Source: Neisseriaceae bacterium (GTDB taxonomy: Bacteria > Pseudomonadota > Gammaproteobacteria > Burkholderiales > Neisseriaceae). Taken from it: a stretch of 64,000 nucleotides of DNA. The stretch covers positions 62,001-126,000 of the forward strand of contig JAGOQM010000001.1 in NCBI GenBank assembly GCA_017991555.1. The letters are read 5' to 3'. Numbering within the stretch: the stretch's first letter is position 1; the number at the start of each line of letters is the position of its first letter. The translations under genes were made by a program, and so were the position numbers. Positions 1 through 6,324 of this stretch are shown here, one piece after another. The notes under the pieces were generated by a model. The model saw nothing but the letters and a program-made list of their open reading frames with translations. It was not told the origin of the DNA and made no database searches.

Positions 1-267
1 TTCGAAATTTACTTGTATTACAGATACCCAGATCAAGGTATGACTGAAAAAACACTTAGTGCATTTTTTGGTGAAAATAGTATTCCGGTAGTTTTAATCG
101 ATAGAATTAACAATGAGTACTCTCACTTGTCTGGAGTATTTGAGAGAGGTGCAGCCCCTATTGAAGTTCCTGAAATGCAAACTGCCGCCAGGCAAATCAT
201 TGAACGACTTAAACAAGATAATGATCAATTTTCTTCATTAATGAGAAGTATTGGTGAGGTAGTTTAG
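1..267 (+). CDS. C-terminal part of an unknown protein, cut by window start
   Basis: The reading frame is open from base 1, with no stop before TAG at 265-267, so this is probably the end of a longer gene beginning outside the window. A TTG at 13 could serve as a start but has no clear ribosome binding site. About 88 residues are visible; they look soluble and mixed-charge with no motif I recognise. It is AT-rich like the rest of the mobile element. The next small gene starts 8 bp after its stop, so the two are probably co-transcribed. Function unknown. Confidence 0.5.
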   Translation, partial: FEIYLYYRYPDQGMTEKTLSAFFGENSIPVVLIDRINNEYSHLSGVFERGAAPIEVPEMQTAARQIIERLKQDNDQFSSLMRSIGEVV

Positions 268-275
268 GAGAGAGG

Positions 276-524
276 GTGATTGCCCTGGGGGATAATGTGA
301 TAGATAAATTTTTTAATGATAGTCAAAAAAAATGGAGCTCATCTGGAGTAGATATATTTAAAAACATCACAAAAGAAATAATTGCGTTAGAGAAAAGTAA
401 AGGCATTTTTCATTCCCCACAAATGCACCTTGGAGTTAGTGATGAACAGATATTAGAATATGATTTTTTTAAAATATTGTACGATGTAGAAGAAAAATTT
501 ACTAAAGTGTGCCTGGATAATTAA
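276..524 (+). CDS. small hypothetical protein in mobile-element cargo
   Basis: An 82-residue protein with a GTG start at 276, preceded by an AGGAG-type ribosome binding site at 266-270. That site overlaps the stop region of the upstream frame, which suggests translational coupling. It is hydrophilic and Lys/Asp/Glu-rich, without a signal peptide, membrane segment or recognised motif. Codon use is AT-rich like its neighbours. It could be the second subunit of a small cargo module with the upstream protein, but nothing in the sequence fixes a function. Confidence 0.5.
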   Translation: MIALGDNVIDKFFNDSQKKWSSSGVDIFKNITKEIIALEKSKGIFHSPQMHLGVSDEQILEYDFFKILYDVEEKFTKVCLDN

Positions 525-687
525 TCATTTTGTTACACTGAATGACCAACTATTTCTGTACAATTTAAGCTGATAATGACTACTGTATAGTATAGAATAT
601 CATGTGCAGCTATTCTCTTCTCTGGGTCATTAAATAAACTCGCATGCGCACTCATAAAATGTTATGAATACTAGGACAGGAGGCTAA

Positions 688-1575
688 ATGCCAACTTTAA
701 GCAGTTCAAATATCCCAACTCCAAAAAACTGGGATGAATTCGAAGATATTACACTCTCGGCTCTTCAAGTTCGTTGGTCAAATAGTGAGTTATTTAGAAA
801 TGGTCGACAAGGTCAAAGGCAGGATGGTGTTGATATATATGGAAATAACTCTTCAGGAAGTTTTGTTGGTGTTCAATGCAAAAATACGACAAAAGGGATA
901 ACTGAACAAATTGTCATGGATGAAATTAAAAATGCAGAATCGTTTACTCCTTTAATTAGTGAACTTGTTATTGCAACAACTGCTGACAGAGATGCAAATC
1001 TTCAAAAAAAAGTAAGAAATGTAAGTGATGATAGACAATCCCAAAATTTGTTTACTGTAAGTTTATTGTTCTGGGATGATATTTGTCAAAATTTGGCAGA
1101 AGATGAGGACAAGTTTTTTATGCATTATCCTCAGTTAAAACCCAAGGAAAATAAAGCATTGAAGCATGATGAGGACTTATTCAAAGAGCTAATGGAACTA
1201 TTGAAATCAAATGGAGTTATCAAATTCTTAGATGAAAACAATATGGCCGGTTTTTCATTCCTGAATAGCCAGCTAGATCCAATTCGTAATTTTTATCATG
1301 AGTGGAATGTACCAGAAAAAGAGTTTATAGAGCTAAATTTGGAGGCGATAAAAAAGTCACTTCATGAAAAAATTGGACAATATTTAAAAATAATAGCAAC
1401 TCAAACGTGGTCACTAGAATCAAATATAAATTATCGTTCTGTTCCATGCGAATGGGAATTAGAGCAACCAGATCGTTTTAAAAGGGTTGTAGGACAGCTT
1501 CATGATCTAGCAGGTGATATAGTGGCGACACATAAAAATCTTATTAGGAGTGCAAAGCAGTACTTCAATACATAA
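688..1575 (+). CDS. Mrr-like PD-(D/E)XK restriction endonuclease family protein
   Basis: A 295-residue protein; the ATG at 688 follows an AGGAGG-like site at about 678-683. The first 140 residues carry a PD-(D/E)XK nuclease pattern of the Mrr/restriction-endonuclease-like type: acidic residues near 17-19, DGVD at 46-49, then VQCK at 62-65 giving the Q-x-K catalytic half. The remaining 150 residues are Lys/Glu-rich, probably helical, with no recognised domain. Proteins with such N-terminal nucleases cleave DNA and are often part of anti-phage modules. Here the nuclease stands alone, without a methyltransferase or NTPase in the window. It lies in the AT-rich cargo end of an integrated element, which favours a defence or element-competition role (inference). 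Partners could lie upstream of the window. Confidence 0.65.
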   Translation: MPTLSSSNIPTPKNWDEFEDITLSALQVRWSNSELFRNGRQGQRQDGVDIYGNNSSGSFVGVQCKNTTKGITEQIVMDEIKNAESFTPLISELVIATTADRDANLQKKVRNVSDDRQSQNLFTVSLLFWDDICQNLAEDEDKFFMHYPQLKPKENKALKHDEDLFKELMELLKSNGVIKFLDENNMAGFSFLNSQLDPIRNFYHEWNVPEKEFIELNLEAIKKSLHEKIGQYLKIIATQTWSLESNINYRSVPCEWELEQPDRFKRVVGQLHDLAGDIVATHKNLIRSAKQYFNT

Positions 1576-1627
1576 TTCTAACGCCTAAATCCTGGTGAGC
1601 CCTACGGCGTGCCTGATTTATGGTAAT

Positions 1628-1659
1628 CCTATCTAAAAATAAACGTATTTTTAGATAGG
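1628..1659. terminator. 14-bp perfect stem-loop, probable bidirectional terminator
   Basis: Arms 1628-1641 and 1646-1659 are perfectly complementary (14 bp) with the loop AACG; TTTT follows the right arm on the plus strand. It lies 50 bp after the nuclease gene. An unusually long perfect palindrome for a terminator; it could also be a protein-binding or recombination site. Confidence 0.6.
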
Positions 1660-1702
1660 TTTTGCAGTCAGCCGTTTATCATACATAATTATATTTTTAC
1701 AA

Positions 1703-1730
1703 AGCTACTATTTTTGATAGTGGCTTTTTT
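1703..1730 (+). terminator. rho-independent terminator
   Basis: Stem 1703-1711 / 1717-1725 (AGCTACTAT with ATAGTGGCT, one G-T pair), five-base loop, then a run of T on the plus strand. It is a second stop signal for the left cargo operon. Confidence 0.7.
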
Positions 1731-1969
1731 TATTGTGGAAAATAAAAGCCCGATCTTTATATGTATGTATAAGTAACCTCTGTTAGTTATCTCTGTATAG
1801 TTAGTCTTGAACTAGGACAATTTAATTACTTCTATTTGTGCTAACTACAATGTTGAACATGTACAAACATATGATTTATTGAGAGATTTTTTAGATGGGC
1901 TATTTGTAGTTGAATTAATGATTCAGCTTGAGAAAAGTAGGGTATTTATAGATCGTTTGCCGTGGATAT

Positions 1970-1990
1970 AAAAAAACGCCTAAATAGGCG
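1970..1990 (-). terminator. terminator of the replication-protein gene
   Basis: On the minus strand CGCCTA pairs with TAGGCG around a 2-base loop (plus-strand 1977-1990), followed by seven T. It lies 70 bp beyond the stop of the minus-strand gene at 2060-2800. Confidence 0.65.
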
Positions 1991-2059
1991 CTATATTAGT
2001 CTTTTTCTGATGATTTATTTGAAATGGGTACGAGATGGGCGTAGAAATGCCTTTGTAGG

Positions 2060-2800
2060 CTATTTGAATTTACTGAGGAGAATGTCTCTTGCTGGTTGAG
2101 GGCCGTTTGTCGATCCTGTAGTAGACTCAGAAGCCAGCTTCGTACGCTCGGCAAGGACTTGCTTCAGAATGTCTTCAAGGCTTTCCTGCGGGCCGCTTGT
2201 GGCTTGCTTACCATCAAGAGGATAAAAGCCTCTCCAGCCGTTTTTGATTGTGGCCGCCATTCTTTGTTTTACATCTTGATCTAGATTTTTGATCTTCTTT
2301 AGTTCTTCGAGGTGCTGGCGCTTGCTTTGGTGCGATAGCTTTTTGCCTTTGGCTGTTCGAGTATTGAGAAATTCATGCCAGAGGTGTAGGTCGATCCAAC
2401 TAGGTAACCTAAAGCCGTCACGGTCTATGACTTGTGTGATATTTGGATCAGGCATTGGAATGCCTTTAACCTGGCAGATAAGCTGGGTGAGCTTATTGGT
2501 ATTGATTTTGTAATGCATTTTAGCGAACACGCCGGCTCGCTTGTAATCTAAGATGCCTAGATTCATTAAGAATTTACGGGCTTTCTCATAACCACGGCGG
2601 GTGAGGCCAATGTCTCGTTTGAGTTCATTGGCGGTCTTGTAGAACCAACCATCACGTTTTTCAGCCGTAGGGGTGCCTGCCCAGTAGAAGAACTCGCAAA
2701 GCATTGCGGTAGACTGTGGGTCAAACTGACATATTTGCTGAAGCTCGCGATAGACTACGTGTCTGGTTTCGAGTAGTTCTCTTAATAGTGAAATTTGCAT
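2060..2800 (-). CDS. phage/plasmid replication-initiation-like protein (DnaT-like C-terminal segment)
   Basis: A 246-residue protein. The N-terminal half resembles winged-helix replisome-organiser proteins of phages and plasmids: conserved Trp/Phe, and a stretch 'TANELKRDIGLTRRGYEKAR' typical of helix-turn-helix replication proteins. Residues about 130-195 contain a W-x2-F ... K-x-R ... NGWRGFYP pattern like the DnaT / primosomal C-terminal domain that recruits host helicase. The gene follows the Cro-like regulator with 1 bp between them, so both probably share one promoter and are switched by the repressor at 3130-3816. This is the usual early-replication position in phage-like elements. The assignment is from pattern only; a purely regulatory winged-helix role is possible. 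Confidence 0.6.
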   Translation of the reverse strand: MQISLLRELLETRHVVYRELQQICQFDPQSTAMLCEFFYWAGTPTAEKRDGWFYKTANELKRDIGLTRRGYEKARKFLMNLGILDYKRAGVFAKMHYKINTNKLTQLICQVKGIPMPDPNITQVIDRDGFRLPSWIDLHLWHEFLNTRTAKGKKLSHQSKRQHLEELKKIKNLDQDVKQRMAATIKNGWRGFYPLDGKQATSGPQESLEDILKQVLAERTKLASESTTGSTNGPQPARDILLSKFK

Positions 2801-2801
2801 T

Positions 2802-3002
2802 TTATTTAAAGAGGTCTGGTCTTAAGTCTGAACGAGTAACTTCTGAATCAGTCAGCTCTTCTATTTTAATAGCCATGACGGGAGGGATCTTATTTCTTGC
2901 TTTAACCCAGCTATTAACTGTTGCACGTTTTACTTGAAGTCTTCTCCCTAGTTCGGCTTGGCTACCAAAAATGGAAACGACTTTACCAATAGCATTTGGC
3001 AT
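2802..3002 (-). CDS. Cro/YdaS-like small DNA-binding regulator
   Basis: A 66-residue helix-turn-helix protein. I chose the ATG complementary to 3000-3002 because the protein signal (MPNAIGKVVSIFGSQAELGR) begins there; an upstream in-frame start at 3242 would overlap the divergent repressor gene and adds sequence unlike a protein. The helix-turn-helix spans residues about 13-40 (QAELGRRLQVKRATVNSWVK). It is transcribed divergently from the S24 repressor with palindromic sites between them, the standard Cro/CI arrangement, and lies immediately upstream of the replication-like gene. Confidence 0.75.
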   Translation of the reverse strand: MPNAIGKVVSIFGSQAELGRRLQVKRATVNSWVKARNKIPPVMAIKIEELTDSEVTRSDLRPDLFK

Positions 3003-3035
3003 CCTGTATTGTCCTAAAGTGAATAAATGAAATTT

Positions 3036-3064
3036 AGTATATTTTAGATTGACCGTATGGTCAA
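3036..3064 (-). promoter_or_regulatory. promoter of the Cro-replication operon
   Basis: Reading the minus strand, TTGACC (3064-3059), a 17-base spacer and TATACT (3041-3036) form a near-consensus sigma-70 promoter 34 bp upstream of the Cro-like start codon. Its -35 is one arm of a palindrome, which suggests direct repression. Confidence 0.65.
3049..3064. promoter_or_regulatory. palindromic operator candidate
   Basis: TTGACC-GTAT-GGTCAA: two perfect 6-base arms around GTAT, overlapping the -35 of the leftward promoter. Position and symmetry fit a dimeric repressor site; which of the two regulators binds is not shown. Confidence 0.5.
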
Positions 3065-3071
3065 CAATGGT

Positions 3072-3101
3072 TTGACGACACGAGTAAATTTTACATATAC
3101 G
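3072..3101 (+). promoter_or_regulatory. promoter of the repressor gene
   Basis: TTGACG (3072-3077), an 18-base spacer and TATACG (3096-3101) on the plus strand, 29 bp upstream of the repressor start. The -10 overlaps the left arm of the palindrome 3094-3118, consistent with autoregulation. Confidence 0.5.
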
Positions 3102-3118
3102 CTGAACTATCGTATATG
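3094..3118. promoter_or_regulatory. 8-bp inverted repeat, operator candidate
   Basis: CATATACG (3094-3101) and CGTATATG (3111-3118) are a perfect inverted repeat with a 9-base spacer, 12 bp before the repressor ATG. It differs from the palindrome at 3049-3064, so the two sites may serve two different proteins. Confidence 0.5.
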
Positions 3119-3129
3119 AGGTAATCTTT

Positions 3130-3816
3130 ATGGAAATAGATTTAGGGAAATGGGTGAGGGCCGCCAGGCAAAATAAGGGCCTTACACAAGAAGAATTAGC
3201 CTTAGAGTTAGGCTTTTCAACTAAAGCGAGTGTCTCTGCCATTGAGACCGGTAAGAATAATCCAACTTTTGATACGATGGTAAAAATCGCACATTTATGC
3301 TCTTATCCATTACCATATCAAACGATGTCAAAAGGTGATTCTGAAGGACTTGCTGTGTCACCTATTTCTGTTTGGGATAGTGAGAATCTTTTACCTGAAG
3401 GTGACTTCGTTTTTTTGCCTTATTATAGGGACGTGATTCTAAGAGCAGAAGCAGGATCATTTATAAACATGATGGAAGCTACTGAAAGATTAGCATTTTC
3501 AAGAGCAGTCTTGGAAAAAGGTGGAATTGAAAAAGATAGTGCTATTTGTATTGCTGTTACTGGTAATAGCATGGAGCCAATGTTACCTAGCGGGACTACT
3601 GTAGTTGTAAATATGGCCGACACCGAGATTAGTGATGGTAAGCTATATGCAATTAGGCACGGTGATTTGGTTCGGGTAAAAAGGCTATACAGGCTGCCTA
3701 ATAACACTGTAAGAATTAATAGTTACAATCAAGAAGAACATCCTGATGAGATATTAATCCTTAGTGAAATTGAAATTATTGGTAAAGTTTTTAGTTGGAC
3801 AGTCACCGCGCTATAA
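3130..3816 (+). CDS. XRE-family repressor with S24 (LexA/CI-like) peptidase domain
   Basis: A 228-residue protein. Residues 5-60 are a lambda-repressor-like helix-turn-helix (QEELALELGF ... ASVSAIETGK). Residues about 100-225 are an S24 peptidase fold with the nucleophile Ser147 in GNSMEP and the base Lys184 in VRVKRL. An Ala-Gly pair at 108-109 is a plausible self-cleavage site. Repressors of this family keep phage or ICE genes silent and are inactivated by RecA-stimulated cleavage during the SOS response. It is divergent from the Cro-like gene, with operators between, and is followed by a terminator. It very likely sets the element's switch between maintenance and excision/replication. Confidence 0.85.
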   Translation: MEIDLGKWVRAARQNKGLTQEELALELGFSTKASVSAIETGKNNPTFDTMVKIAHLCSYPLPYQTMSKGDSEGLAVSPISVWDSENLLPEGDFVFLPYYRDVILRAEAGSFINMMEATERLAFSRAVLEKGGIEKDSAICIAVTGNSMEPMLPSGTTVVVNMADTEISDGKLYAIRHGDLVRVKRLYRLPNNTVRINSYNQEEHPDEILILSEIEIIGKVFSWTVTAL

Positions 3817-3838
3817 GTAATTTGAATTATTGATATTG

Positions 3839-3868
3839 AACCGCTCTTCACTTTAGGGCGGTTTTTTT
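3839..3868 (+). terminator. terminator of the repressor gene
   Basis: Stem 3839-3846 / 3856-3863 (AACCGCTC with GGGCGGTT, one T-G pair) and seven T, 22 bp after the repressor stop. Confidence 0.75.
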
Positions 3869-3936
3869 ACGTCTGGTGTTACAAGTATTCTAAAAACAGA
3901 CTTATTGTTGATATTAAAGCTACATAAAACCCGCTC

Positions 3937-3979
3937 AAGTCAATTTAATATTGACATGTAAGTCAATTTAAAATAACCT
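3937..3979 (+). promoter_or_regulatory. candidate promoter with repeated AGTCAATTTAA boxes
   Basis: TTGACA at 3951-3956 is a consensus -35, with a weak -10 (TAACCT, 3974-3979) at 17 bp. The 12-base word AAGTCAATTTAA occurs at 3937-3948 and again at 3960-3971. GTCAAT (3939-3944) is also inverted as ATTGAC around the -35. This looks like a regulated promoter for the structured RNA region that follows. Confidence 0.4.
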
Positions 3980-4386
3980 GATCATGCGCTTGACCAACGA
4001 CGCATGATCTTTAACAAAATAGTCCGAATAACTCCGACAGGAATATATCAATATTCATGATTTAGTCGGTAACAAGGAAAAATAGCATGGTAAGTGACAT
4101 GCGGCGCGACGCCTTGATAGTCGCGTTACCACATAGGGAATAGCCCGTACCTTAGTAATCTAGGGATACAGCCTCAAGCAAAAACTTCTGGCAGGGAATC
4201 AAGGCCGCTGAACTGCGAAATGGATTTATCTTACTTAAAGATAAACCGGCGTGGCGGTAAAAGTAACGGCAGTACGATTGTGGGTATGAGGGAAGACAAC
4301 ACCAAGAGGACACCCTAGTGTGTAGAGAGAGTTTTAACCGTCCTCTTGATGTTGCCTAGTCGGTTCGACTCCGACGCCCACAACCA
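3980..4386 (+). ncRNA. candidate large structured non-coding RNA
   Basis: No coding frame with a ribosome binding site is present, but stems follow one another. GATCATGCG/CGCATGATC (3980-3988/4001-4009, 9 bp perfect). CCGAC/GTCGG (4034-4038/4065-4069) enclosing GAATAT/ATATTC (4041-4046/4051-4056). GGTAA/TTACC (4089-4093/4126-4130) enclosing CGCGAC/GTCGCG (4105-4110/4120-4125). CCTTA/TAGGG (4150-4154/4161-4165). TTTATCTT/AAGATAAA (4225-4232/4238-4245). The series ends in a tRNA-like domain (4279-4386). Such density of stems in an AT-rich element argues for a folded RNA of about 400 nt. I do not recognise the family; large ornate phage RNAs such as GOLLD or ROOL are a loose comparison only. Strand is inferred from the tRNA-like orientation. 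Confidence 0.5.
4279..4386 (+). ncRNA. tRNA-like structure with tmRNA-like topology
   Basis: The acceptor stem is 4279-4285 (TGTGGGT) with 4376-4382 (GCCCACA): seven pairs, the last a T-G. It is followed by discriminator A (4383) and an encoded CCA (4384-4386). The T-arm is complete: GTCGG (4359-4363), loop TTCGACT (4364-4370), CCGAC (4371-4375). There is no D-stem; 11 bases (4286-4296) take the D-loop place. Instead of an anticodon arm there is one 15-position stem, 4297-4311 with 4340-4354, with a single C-A mismatch and a 28-base loop. This is the topology of the tmRNA tRNA-like domain (acceptor, D-loop, P2, T-arm). It lacks the G3-U70 pair that marks alanine tmRNA, and no tag reading frame ending in ALAA is seen, so it is not an ordinary ssrA gene. 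Confidence 0.6.
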
Positions 4387-4556
4387 GTTCCAAAAGAGCG
4401 ACAAGGCCGCTTATACGGCGATAGGGCGGTAGGATTAAAAGTAGTTAAACAATAGTGGGTTAGATGCCTATTATTTTTTATTCATTCTTAATCGTTAAAC
4501 ATAATATGATAATTAAGTTAGAATGGTTTTTTTAATATCATAAAGGGAGCGCTAAC
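4387..4556. other. gene-free leader after the tRNA-like domain
   Basis: AT-rich, no coding frame. GCGACAAGGCCGC and later short inverted words suggest further weak structure to about 4430. The remainder (4440-4540) is featureless apart from the ribosome binding site AGGGAG at 4544-4549 of the next gene. Confidence 0.4.
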
Positions 4557-5000
4557 ATGAATGCTCGACTGTCATGGGTCGCTTATGTGAAATTGGCTAT
4601 AGTAGGTTTTTTTGCAAGTATGTTATTAACCGCAGCTATATTGTTCGTCCTGGTAAAGGTTGCTCCTGGCATCGCCCAGTATGAATACATACAACCAATT
4701 GTTTTAGCGATTTCGTTTCTTATCGTGATTGGTATCTGTAGTAATGCTCGTCATGCTCAACTGTATACAGATCATGAAGGCGTATGGTTTTATAGTGGGC
4801 TGTTTCCTTGGAATAGAGGGAATAGGGGTGTGCTTTGGTCTAACTTTGATCAGGCGCTCTATAAAACTGGCATGCTTAATTGGTTGTGCAACTCACATAC
4901 TATTTACCTTAAAAGCAAATATGGGGATGTGATTGTGGTTAAAGACATTTGGAGTGGCCGTAAAGCCATTGACCAGATTAACCAACGTCGAATGTTCTGA
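4557..5000 (+). CDS. two-TM membrane protein of unknown function
   Basis: A 147-residue protein with ribosome binding site AAGGGAG 8 bp before the ATG. Two hydrophobic segments (residues about 11-35 and 44-62) form an N-terminal membrane hairpin, followed by a cytoplasmic-looking domain of about 80 residues rich in Trp/Tyr. Its beta-type pattern (GVWFYSGLFPW ... DVIVVKDIW) is reminiscent of small bacterial PH-like domains. It is first in the transfer-gene block of the element and is followed by a strong terminator, so it is probably its own transcription unit. Function unknown. Confidence 0.6.
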   Translation: MNARLSWVAYVKLAIVGFFASMLLTAAILFVLVKVAPGIAQYEYIQPIVLAISFLIVIGICSNARHAQLYTDHEGVWFYSGLFPWNRGNRGVLWSNFDQALYKTGMLNWLCNSHTIYLKSKYGDVIVVKDIWSGRKAIDQINQRRMF

Positions 5001-5017
5001 AATTTAAACTTACATGT

Positions 5018-5043
5018 AGCCGCTTATTTGAGCGGCTTTTTTT
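5018..5043 (+). terminator. rho-independent terminator
   Basis: AGCCGCT (5018-5024) pairs with AGCGGCT (5031-5037) around a 6-base loop and is followed by nine T interrupted once; it ends the membrane-protein unit. Confidence 0.8.
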
Positions 5044-5067
5044 ATGTCTATATGAAGGAGTAGGGCA

Positions 5068-5292
5068 ATGATTAATCAAACTCAACCTCGGTCGTTTAAA
5101 ACGCCGGCAAGCACTAACCGTTGGATTGATGATTTAATCCGACAAAATAAAAGTGTCAGTGTGAATGTGATGTTAACCGATCAAGGTTATGTGTTGACCC
5201 CAGTGATTGAAAAGCCGAAGTCACCCATTTTAAAACGTTTATTTTCTGGACGTAAAAAAGCCGCTCAAAGAAGCGGCCTTTTTAATGCTTGA
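5068..5292 (+). CDS. small hypothetical protein
   Basis: A 74-residue basic protein, ATG at 5068 after AAGGAG (5054-5059). Thr/Asn-rich start, Lys/Arg-rich end (KRLFSGRKKAAQR), no membrane segment. The last codons (5260-5284) coincide with a terminator hairpin, so the stop signal is built into the coding sequence. Sits between the membrane protein and the TrbM-like gene. Function unknown. Confidence 0.5.
   Translation: MINQTQPRSFKTPASTNRWIDDLIRQNKSVSVNVMLTDQGYVLTPVIEKPKSPILKRLFSGRKKAAQRSGLFNA
5260..5284 (+). terminator. terminator inside the 3' end of the small gene
   Basis: GCCGCT (5260-5265) with AGCGGC (5272-5277), loop CAAAGA, then CTTTTT. It overlaps the last nine codons of the 5068-5292 gene. 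Confidence 0.7.
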
Positions 5293-5363
5293 ATTTGGGT
5301 TCATTGCATAAGCCGTTGCAGCGGCTTGGCATCAATTATTAATTAACCTAAGAGGTAAGTCAA

Positions 5364-5927
5364 ATGAAGCAGACGATTCTTGCACTCTTGATGATGGCAG
5401 GGCTGGCACCGATGGCTCAAGCAGAAGAGCTAACCGGTGACGTAAAACTCGCTTGTGAGGCGATTCTGTGCCTCTCAACGGGTAATCGACCGAGTGAATG
5501 TAGCCCAAGCATCAAGAAGTATTTCAGTTATACCAACGTGAAGTTTTATAAAGTCCTCGATTGGCGTAAAGGCTTTTTAGGGCTATGTCCGACATCAAGT
5601 GATCCAGGCATGCCAGAGCTTGTTAATGCCATTGCTAATGGCGCAGGGCGCTGCGATGCCGCTGAACTTAACCGGCTTAACCGTAAAACCATGACCTATC
5701 AGGTTTGGCGACGTCACAAAGACATGGGTGATGGCTATGTAAGCCGTAGCCTAGTGACTTACGGAAACAGTGTGCCTAGCTATTGTGCTGCCTATAGTGG
5801 GCATGAATGGACTGATGGCGTGCTGAAGGCTGAGTACCAAGGTGACTTATGGCCTTATCCTGATGGGCATAAGTTTTCTCGTAATGCTTCAATTCCTAAA
5901 GCTGATGGCCGTTGGGTTGATAATTAA
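5364..5927 (+). CDS. TrbM/KikA-like conjugal transfer protein
   Basis: A 187-residue exported protein. The start codon follows AAGAGGTAAG. An N-terminal signal peptide (about 20 residues) ends at AQA before EELTGD. The mature part has the TrbM/KikA pattern: CEAILCLS near the N-terminus, then SECSPSIKKYFSY, then Cys-containing segments (GLCPTSS, CDAAELNRLN), fitting a disulfide-bonded periplasmic fold. TrbM homologues accompany IncP-type mating-pair or mobilisation genes; their exact role is not settled. With TraL- and TraM-like genes downstream it supports conjugative origin of the element. Confidence 0.75.
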   Translation: MKQTILALLMMAGLAPMAQAEELTGDVKLACEAILCLSTGNRPSECSPSIKKYFSYTNVKFYKVLDWRKGFLGLCPTSSDPGMPELVNAIANGAGRCDAAELNRLNRKTMTYQVWRRHKDMGDGYVSRSLVTYGNSVPSYCAAYSGHEWTDGVLKAEYQGDLWPYPDGHKFSRNASIPKADGRWVDN

Positions 5928-5938
5928 AAGGGAGGGTG

Positions 5939-5975
5939 GGCTAACCGCGAGGATACAGAGGTTAGCCTATTTTTA
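5939..5975 (+). terminator. hairpin between TrbM-like gene and next gene
   Basis: GGCTAACC (5939-5946) and GGTTAGCC (5960-5967) form a perfect 8-bp stem followed by TATTTTTA. It is a likely terminator or processing hairpin, only 15 bp before the next start. Confidence 0.6.
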
Positions 5976-5989
5976 TAAGGATGTGCCAC

Positions 5990-6310
5990 ATGAAATTATG
6001 TTTGGATATTTTTAGTAGGGCATTTCTTGTAAGTATTATTTTAATAATGGATTACAAGTTTATTAATATTTATCTTGAGCATTATCAGAATTTTATGCCG
6101 TGGCAAATCCTTGCCGTGGCTGCCGTAGCTTTTGGCATCATTTGGTTCTTTCCTTTCAAACTGTCTTTTCCGAGAGATGAGCCAGCTCCGAGAGACGAGC
6201 CAACTAGCAATAACGAGTATGCAAAAAATAATTACGGTATTTCTGGTGCTGGTATAACGGCTGCACAAAAAATGTTTCCTCAGAAATTAAAGAAAATTAA
6301 AAAGAAATAA
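5990..6310 (+). CDS. small two-TM protein in transfer block
   Basis: A 106-residue protein. Two in-frame ATGs exist (5981, 5990); I prefer 5990 because AAGG (5977-5980) is then at normal spacing. Two hydrophobic segments (about 11-30 and 36-58) are followed by a polar tail with a repeated PRDEP motif and a Lys-rich C-terminus. No family recognised. It lies 14 bp before the TraL-like gene and is probably co-transcribed with it. Confidence 0.55.
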   Translation: MKLCLDIFSRAFLVSIILIMDYKFINIYLEHYQNFMPWQILAVAAVAFGIIWFFPFKLSFPRDEPAPRDEPTSNNEYAKNNYGISGAGITAAQKMFPQKLKKIKKK

Positions 6311-6324
6311 TAGAAAGGTGTTCT

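Larger units (their letters stand above)
1576..2059. other. 484-bp gene-free stretch with three hairpins
   Basis: No supported gene. It holds two hairpins after the nuclease gene (1628-1659 and 1703-1730) and a minus-strand terminator (1970-1990) serving the convergent gene ending at 2060. The AT-rich part between 1735 and 1965 shows nothing recognisable; short reading frames there lack ribosome binding sites. Confidence 0.6.

Noticed and set aside
3003..3242. Extended N-terminus for the Cro-like gene (start at 3242)
   Set aside because: It would overlap the divergent repressor and its operators; the conserved helix-turn-helix protein begins at 3002.
4279..4386. Ordinary tRNA or canonical ssrA (tmRNA) gene
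   Set aside because: No D-stem or anticodon arm for a tRNA; too short, no tag frame and no G3-U70 pair for alanine tmRNA.
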